Below, one piece after another: positions 56,840-64,000 of a stretch of 64,000 bases of DNA (the stretch's first letter is position 1; each line of letters begins with the position of its first letter). Origin of the DNA: Epiperipatus broadwayi (taxonomy: Eukaryota > Onychophora > Udeonychophora > Euonychophora > Peripatidae). Made by a program: the position numbers and the translations under genes. The stretch covers positions 726,001 to 790,000 of the forward strand of contig JAQFVV010000043.1 of assembly GCA_028023455.1 (NCBI GenBank), in the 5' to 3' direction. The notes under the pieces were generated by a model that was not told the DNA's origin, searched no databases, and saw only the letters and a program-made list of their open reading frames with translations.

Positions 56840-57295
56840 CACTAGTCCAGATTCCTTCCATATCTGATCAGATTGACCATTCATTCCACTAATCAATGGG
56901 TAAGCAGATAGATAAAACTAAGCCAATGATTAGTATGGGACAATAGGCAATGATGCTCTCTGAATGCTTCCAGTAAGGCTGGGGATCTGGCAATAAATAG
57001 TCATACTTTTTAGAGTTAAGGAGAAAATGTCTGTATAACCTATGGTATGCATTCTCATTGAAACCACTGCTAACAGTGAGCATTTCCATTATAGCCATTA
57101 TGTTATAGGTCTATTCAGTGAGGCAAGTCCATGATAGGACTGGTAGCTGCTAAGCCTGGAACCAACTTGAGGTAAGCTGTCTGGTATAGCTGGAAGAGTC
57201 ATTGGACAAACTCACAAGGCAGGCTGTTACATACAGCTGAAAGTGAGTTGAGTCTTTCGAGCACCACTGGCCCTGCTTAATTGAGATTATATATG
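56840..57295. other. GC-richer segment of unknown nature
   Basis: Distinctly less AT-rich than its flanks (CCAGTAAGGCTGGGGATCTG, AAGCCTGGAACCAACTTGAG). A 69-codon minus frame (57098-56889) reads NENAYHRLYRHFLLNSKKYD, but no family is recognised. No second copy in the window. It could be a transposon fragment or a structural RNA-derived repeat. Confidence 0.35.
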
Positions 57296-57299
57296 TGGG

Positions 57300-58600
57300 T
57301 GTATTTTCATTGATATTGTATATTATGTAAATATATTTAAATCATATTAATTGAATTTCAGGTGTTCGTATTTTTGTTACTGTTGGTTTGAATCTGCAAT
57401 TCAGATCAAACACAAAATTGTCTTTCGTTAAAATAGCAGTAATAAAAAAAAAAACATCACTGGAAATATTAAATACCATTGCTTGTTTTCAGCCATTTTG
57501 TTTTAGACAGTTACTGTATGCATCTGAAAGTGTATAATTTAACAAAAAACAACTTCCTTTCATCCTAAACTGGTCCATTTACCATTGTCATACAATTTAA
57601 TTAAAAAAGCTAATAACTAGTAAATAATTATTTTAGTTTAAATAAATATTATAATCTATTATATTTTAGATAAGTAATTTAAATTGTTTTAAAAAATGTT
57701 TGTGTTAACATATAGATTGTTTAGTCTACTTCTAATATATATATCAATGTTTAGCTTATTTAGTTTATTTAATAATAAGTACATATTTGTAGAAATGAAA
57801 CAAATATCTCTTATTAATATAATGAAAGTTATTTATTATTATTTAATTTATCAAAAAAGAGAATTAAAAAATAAATTTTAATTTTAAAAAATGTTTTCTT
57901 TTCTTAAAATCAAGAATGTAAATTTTACATTGTTTTGTTTTGTGGAAAAAAAAGAGAGACACTATTGTCCTTGAATAGGATTATCTGAATTTTTATGAAT
58001 TACAAATATATTTTGTAATCTTGTTGTTTTTTGAGACATATCTACCACAACAGTCTCTTTTGAATGCTGAGTTTTATTTTTTATTCAAAGGCTTGCATAA
58101 TACCAAGTAAAACGGTTTCTAATTGGACATCATGCCAATTAAAACTTATAGCTTTAAGAAAATATGTGCTGACACTATTCTTGTAATACCATAAGTCATT
58201 ACTACTTTTCCTGGAGTTTAATATATAGCTGCCCAATGTATATTAAAAAACGGTTAGCCATAAACTAATCAATATCTACCTATCAATGATATAATCATTT
58301 GTATAGGTAGTTGCAAATACAGAAAGAGTCCAATCATCATTATATTTATAAATGTAATTACTATATGAGCTATATATGTATGATATATTATTTAAACTCT
58401 TAGAAAAAAATAAATATAGTACAAAGGCATTTTGGAATAAAAATAGTTATGTTTACCTGTTTTATATAGAAAAGTCATTTTTGAAAGAACTTAAAAATGT
58501 GCAGAATTTTATTTTTAAAGCAAGTAGTTGTAAAATTTAAAAAAAAAAATTCAATCTTACTATACCCTGAGCAAGATTCATCAAAGAGAGCACCACATCC
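57300..58600. other. AT-rich DNA, nothing recognised
   Basis: Low-complexity AT-rich sequence. The 57696-57881 open frame is hydrophobic and biased and is taken as chance. Confidence 0.6.
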
Positions 58601-58727
58601 AAAAGATAATGATGGTAAATGTAAACAATTGTTTAATTAAAAACAATGAGGATTGCCAATTCCTCAACAAGCTTTGTGATAAATGCTTAGCCAGAGCCAG
58701 CACTTAAAATATCTCCATCAGGAACCC

Positions 58728-58775
58728 CCCCCAACCCCTGACCTTGGTTTCGTGCTTTGGCACTCCTCAGAGAGG
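58728..58775 (-). ncRNA. Hammerhead ribozyme candidate, copy 1 (family B)
   Basis: Minus strand. Stem I CCTCT (58775-58771) with GGGGG (58732-58728), two G.U pairs. Core CTGAGGA 58770-58764. Stem II GTGC/GCAC with a CAAA tetraloop, perfect. GAA 58751-58749. Stem III ACC (58748-58746) with GGT (58736-58734). Cleavage-site base U at 58733, triplet GUU. Every invariant hammerhead base is present. Confidence 0.6.
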
Positions 58776-58795
58776 TGTCTGAACCTACCCTGACA

Positions 58796-58843
58796 CCTCT
58801 CTGAGGAGTGCCAAAGCACGAAACCATGGTCAGGGGTTTGGGG
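58796..58843 (+). ncRNA. Hammerhead ribozyme candidate, copy 2 (family B)
   Basis: CCTCT 58796-58800; CTGAGGA 58801-58807; stem II GTGC CAAA GCAC 58808-58819; GAA 58820-58822; stem III ACC (58823-58825) with GGT (58835-58837); U58838 as H17; stem I 3' strand TGGGG with a U.U at the junction pair. The core is complete; stem I is weaker than in copy 1. Confidence 0.5.
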
Positions 58844-58888
58844 AGGGGTTCTTGACAGATCTAGTGTCTGAACCTACCCTGGCACCTA

Positions 58889-58935
58889 CCTCTCTGAGGA
58901 GTGCCAAAGCATGAAACATGGTCAGGGGTTTGGGG
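58889..58935 (+). ncRNA. Hammerhead ribozyme candidate, copy 3 (family B)
   Basis: CCTCT 58889-58893; CTGAGGA 58894-58900; stem II GTGC CAAA GCAT with one G.U; GAA 58913-58915; A15.1 58916 with U16.1 58929. One C of stem III is missing, so it is probably weaker. Confidence 0.42.
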
Positions 58936-59079
58936 AGGGGGTTCTAGACAGATATTTTATGTGCTGGCTCTGGCTAAGCATTTATCACAAAGCTTGTTGA
59001 GGAATTGGCAATCCTCATTGTTTATAACTTACAAGCTTAAGAGATAGGGTCATGTGATCTATGATTCTTATTTTGACTA

Positions 59080-61980
59080 TTTAATTGTTTACTTAGTTTC
59101 ATTTGAAATGAGTTAATACTTTAGATTGACAATTTTGGTATCTTAAATCAAGTCAAAAATTATGAAAAAATAAAAATCACATATATGGATTATATTTGTC
59201 AATTGTTACTATATGAATATATAAAATATTTATAATCATGGTAAATAAATCCATGTCAATAATTAAATAATTTTGTTTTTACTAGAATAATTCACATCCT
59301 GTAATTTTGTAGGTTCAAAATTAAATCATTCAAATTTAACATTTATATATTACTACATACACACATGAGTATGTATATATTCTAAGTTCAAAGCTAGCCA
59401 TTTTAAAATAAAAACCAGATTAATACTATCATTGTATTGCTTTGTTTCCACACATATTGATACATTTAAAAATTATTTTCTATTCATTTAAGAATGTCAA
59501 AATAAATTAGATTATCCATTAAATTATTGTAGTATTATGTTTATACGTATACATGATCAGATAATAATCTTTTACTTATTTACTTTTTATTCTTATTTTA
59601 TTCATTCAATAAATTTGTTATATATCCAATATGTATCTGCCTAATATAAACTCAGATATATATATATATTGTACTTTCTGAAGTTTGAGATGAGTTTCAG
59701 TATATGGTAAAATGTCAGTCACGAATTTTTTTTGTTTGATTTTGATGGTGGATATCTTAAGTTATGAAGCATTGAACTGTGTTACTATGCCAATGATAAT
59801 ATTGATATTAAAAAGTATTTATTATTAATTGTATTGTCCAGAATTGTGAATTGACTTTATTCATTTTAAAATGGATATGTGAATAATAAAGCATATGGTT
59901 TGGATAAAATTATTATTCTTTGTTATTATAAACAATACAACTGAATGTCTAATGTCACAAATATATTTATTTTATTTATATAATACTATACCAGATAAAT
60001 ATATATGTGAAAATATACTTCCAGTATAGTATACTGAGAATGTATTATAAATTGTTTAATTGGTAGTAGAATGAAAGTATGTTACTTGTATTCAAAATGT
60101 AAATGTTTGTTATATGTAATAATGGTGAAATTTTTTTTAATTTATCATTATTTTATGTAATAAAATTTTTCTTTATGTACTGCTGGCTACAATTGATTAA
60201 ATAGTAAATAAAGGGTATTACCATAATTACTATGACATCAATAAAAAAAGTTTATAAATAGAACCAGATTAAACATGCTCTCTCTACTTCGGCTTCAATA
60301 GAAGCAAATCTAAGTTCATTCTTATAATTTTTTTATTTGTTTAAAAGTTTATGGTGATAAAATGGATAAAATGATGAGGTGAAAAACAACATATTTGCTC
60401 AGGACTGTTTATGAGGGATGATAATTTATTATAAAAATGAAAAGTAATAGAAAATTAATCCTTAGTGTTTCCAAACCATCAATGATGAGATCCAAATGTT
60501 AACAACACAAAAATGTATACAAAGATTATGGTCATAATTTTATAAGCTTGATGTATAATTTATACATGGGATGAAAATTGGTTTAATTTCCATAGCATCA
60601 TTATGGGTAAAACTAAAGTAGTGTCTGTTCACTTGTAACATTTTATAAATTGATTCCTTGCTAAATGAAAGAATATATACATTGCATCATCATGAATATA
60701 AATTAATATTTGCACACTTATAACCTTATACTGATCAAATATTTGCTGAATGAAAAGATAATTAGGAAAATATTGAAATTAACAAAATGTATTTTGAATC
60801 ATATAGCTTTTTATAATATTTTTACTTTCTCTGGAATAGCAAAACAGCAGATCATGATTTAAAAAAATAAATAAACAACTAGAATTATACTATTTTCAAA
60901 ATGCCATATTTAAAAGACTATTATTCAGATTGTTTGCTTTCTCTTTATTTAAAATGTATAATATTATTGAAATGAATAATTGTATAATTATAGGTTAAGT
61001 ACTGACCTATTTATATACCTAAATGTGAGAGAGTTATATCTTCCTAAGTTTAAATTTATATCTTGAAGCATAGTAATTATTATTTTAATTTAAAATATTC
61101 ATTTTTTATTGATTATAACTTAACTTTAGGTATATGATGTCACTTATGTTAAGTTATATCATAATAAGTATTTATTTTATTGTGCTCTCTTAAATTTAGA
61201 TTAACAAACAAGTAGATTCATTTATGTATTTTCTTTTATATTTCAATTAACTATGCATTTTATAAATATAAAAAATATAACTTGAACTTTCTTATATTTT
61301 GGAAAGCATGAACATTCCACAACATTTTTTGGGCTACATAAACATAAGTGTTGATAGTTATTATCCAGTAAGTGAAGATTGATGTGCAGTCATATATTTA
61401 AATATGAAATTAATGTCAATTGAAAACTTATTGCTTACAGCATAATCAGATTATATGCATATATTTTAAATATTTATTTGCCATATATATATTTTTGATT
61501 TTAATTTATATCAATTTGTTAATAAATTTTGAATTGATTTAAAACAAATAAACTTGCTTGGTTGACTTTTATAATGCAAATTTATTGGGTAATCACACTT
61601 GGATGAGATGATATTCACTAATTAATTACATCACATAATTCATTAGAAGCAGTTATAAAAATAATTTGGAAATCAAAAACACAGGATGGGTAAGAAAGTA
61701 TAATTATATATCATTTTCTTTGTATTGAATATAATATTTATGATCTGACCAGATATAAATCTTATACAGGAATAAATTAACTGAAATATTTAATAAGCAG
61801 TTGAAAACTTATTATTATTTTATTAATAATAAGTAATAGATATACTAAAATAGAAATTATATATGAATTGATTTGATAATTGACAAAGATGAAAATAGAA
61901 TAATTATTGAAGATGAGTAAAGTTAGTTGCAATGAAATGTTCAGGTATTTTATTTTAGGTAAATATTGATTGAAAAACAT
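59080..61980. other. Very AT-rich DNA without recognised repeats
   Basis: In contrast to the preceding 59 kb, no foldback arm, SINE, LINE or exon is visible. Only short AT runs (59659-59670) and poly-A/T tracts. Presumed further intron or intergenic DNA. Confidence 0.6.
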
Positions 61981-62045
61981 ATTACATTAAGTTAGTATAC
62001 TGCCATAAAGATCATAATCTTATTCAGCTATAAAGCTGGTAATAG

Positions 62046-63270
62046 TAATATATTTTATTCTGTTACAAATTAATGTGACTTGCTTTAATTATCTTAAAGG
62101 TTTGTTAGTGTGGATCATAAATTTAGTTTAAATATTAAATGTTAATATTTGGTTGTAATAAATCTAACAACCTTTCACATGCTTTGACAGTTATAGTCTA
62201 AAGTTTTAATAACTTAGCTTTAATAAACTGAAGAGTAATTGGATGCAATTTGTCAATTGTTGGAATAAGCATCAAATAGGAATCTATCATTTATTTTATA
62301 TATTGTTATGATTGGATATTAAAAATCTTAAGGTTATTTAATAGGATGACTTTATTTTATAATATATTAAGATGGTGAAAATGGAAAGATATGTTGGGCT
62401 AATTGATTTTGTATTATTATGAATTTAATCTTATTATAATTGACTTAATTAATAAGAGTTTATTGATATTAGTGGAAGAGCAAGGTTGAGTTAGCAGCAC
62501 TTTTATTTTATTTAGTTGTAATTAGAAATCATTTATTGAGTTGTATATTTTGCTAGATATCATTGATATTGTAAACTTGTAGGGCACATTAAGATTATTG
62601 TTTCATCCATTTATGAATTATTTATTTAACTAGAAATAATGATCTACTTTTGGTACAAGTATGAGGAATATTAAAGTTTATCTGTGTAATTCATTACCAT
62701 TATTTTCATTCTATTATAAGAGATTATATAATAGGCACATACTGTTATTTATAAGATAATGATATTTGGTTTTACTATTTTATCTTTGTTCTATTGCAGA
62801 TAATGCTTATATTTTGAGATAGTTTTGTTTTCTAATCCTTTCTAAATTCTATTAGATTTTATGTGGTTATAACAAAGATTATTATCATTGTCTTATTAAG
62901 AAGTATTTGATTGTTATTCATGGATTGATATTTATTTTAGTTTAATTTATTATTTTCATTCTGTTACAAATGATACTACAACTTAAGAGCATTATTAAAT
63001 TAGAATGGTTCTTTCTTAGTTTATTATTTTATTCTGTTACAAATGGTGCTGAAATTTGCAGAGTATAATTAAACAGGATCACTCTATCATGACCCTGTTA
63101 CATCTGATCTGGTACAAAGGGTGACCAATGATTGTGCTACATTTTATTCAGTCTATATTAGAGTTATTATTTTCCATTGCATATTTTCAATCTGTTACAA
63201 ATGGTTCCCAAATTTGTGGAGCATTAAAAGAAGAGTATACCCTCATGTTTATTCTGTTACAACATATAAG
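62046..63270. repeat. Diverged repeat with TCTGTTACAAATGG motif
   Basis: The motif ATTYTRTTCTGTTACAAAT (or a close form) occurs at about 62055, 62952, 63028, 63186 and 63247, with partial forms at about 62700 and 63093. Downstream of two of them GAAATTTGCAGAGTATAATT and CAAATTTGTGGAGCATTAAA correspond, so monomers of roughly 75-230 bp with deletions are likely. Confidence 0.55.
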
Positions 63271-63279
63271 GCATATATA

Positions 63280-64000
63280 TTATTTGTAAGTCATTTGAGT
63301 CTTTTGTTATGCATGAAATGCACTACATCTGTGTGTAAATTCTATGATTCACTCTGAGAATTTTATAGGTGGATGCCATTATAATAATCATTATATCATG
63401 AAAGTTCTGTGTCATTATCAAAAATCTCTTTAAGATCCACACACATAATAGAATTGAGGGGCGAGGAATGTTTTGATAGATACATTTGGATATTTTTGGA
63501 ATACTAAGCATTTATTAATGAAAACATATTGAATAGAAATCCTTGATTTATATAACATCTTTTAGTCATTATTTTACTATATACACATAATAATGGCTAT
63601 GAATGTGGAGTAAATATACGCCGAAAGTGCTAAGCTAAACGTTATTTATGAACATTTTATTAACTTCGCCTATATACATTTAAAGCCTATTATAAGTATA
63701 TCCAGATAAATAGTGAAATTCTCAGCTCAGTTATTTAATTCAAGTATATAGTCTCTCAATTTATAACCTTTAATAATCATCACCACCTCACGATTCTCAT
63801 TTTCTCCCCATTACATCAAATTATGGTCAAATATATTTTTAATCATTTATCATTCATTCAGTAATAACTCTTATTTAACTCTACTTTATCTCTTACAATA
63901 TCTCTTACAATATCTAATGTGAATAGTTTTAACTACATTAGATCAATTTAAATATTATTACTATTTGTCAAAACAATGACTAAATACTTACCTATGAATC
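63280..64000. other. AT-rich end of window, nothing recognised
   Basis: No exon or repeat family seen. A small tandem TCTTACAATATC duplication lies near 63890-63912. Confidence 0.5.

Larger units (their letters stand above)
58620..59075. mobile_element. Family B foldback element carrying three hammerhead motifs
   Basis: Outer arms GAGGATTGCCAATTCCTCAA ... GCTTAGCCAGAGCCAGCACT and the complement GTGCTGGCTCTGGCTAAGCA ... TTGGCAATCCTCATTG. The centre is GC-rich and holds three copies of CTGAGGAGTGCCAAAGCA then GAAAC: one inverted, two direct and about 93 bp apart. The right end GGGTCATGTGATCTATGA is the family B terminus. Confidence 0.88.

Noticed and set aside
57696-57881. Hydrophobic 61-codon ORF as a small membrane protein
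   Set aside because: The composition is what AT-rich random DNA encodes; no neighbours or similarity support it.

Overview
This is an AT-rich (well under 35% GC by eye), repeat-dense eukaryotic window. It carries spliced, GT-AG-bounded exons, LINE and SINE relics and no bacterial-type operons, so it comes from an animal (most likely invertebrate) nuclear genome. I cannot name the species.

The only host gene I can support is an orthologue of HYDIN, the giant ASH/Ig-like-repeat protein of the axonemal central-pair apparatus. It lies on the minus strand. Six internal exons are readable, in transcript order 50009-49808, 46501-46402, 28667-28568, 26360-26109, 15365-15201 and 8466-8428. All five junctions have compatible phases and GT-AG ends. 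Together they give about 286 contiguous codons, collinear with one internal stretch of animal HYDIN. The gene continues beyond both window edges. No further exon was recognised in 50010-64000 or in 1-8427.

The introns (2.2 to 17.7 kb) are filled with repeats: (1) decayed non-LTR retrotransposons, including a near full-length RTE-like copy at 34.1-36.9 kb and a second LINE at 36.9-38.3 kb; (2) a broken hAT/ZBED-type transposase at 4.6-6.8 kb; (3) several tRNA-derived SINE types; (4) tandem arrays, notably a 40-bp x 15 array at 3.0-3.6 kb; (5) an unusual load of long inverted-repeat (foldback) elements in at least nine families, labelled A-K here.

The most interesting signal is in the foldback and SINE-like families. 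Family H, which ends in a pol III B-box-like sequence, contains a compact hammerhead ribozyme fold, intact at 48965-49007 (+) and nearly so at 7136-7179 (-). A second, unrelated family B element at 58.6-59.1 kb carries three more. Families A, C and I share a degenerate CTGANGA / hairpin / GAAA core. Families A and B are bordered by 11-15 bp direct repeats, which points to retroposition rather than cut-and-paste MITE movement. The window therefore looks like a graveyard of non-autonomous, ribozyme-bearing, palindromic retroposons inside HYDIN introns.

From about 59.1 kb to the end, recognisable repeats almost vanish. What remains is very AT-rich DNA with a diverged repeat containing TCTGTTACAAATGG near 62-63.3 kb.
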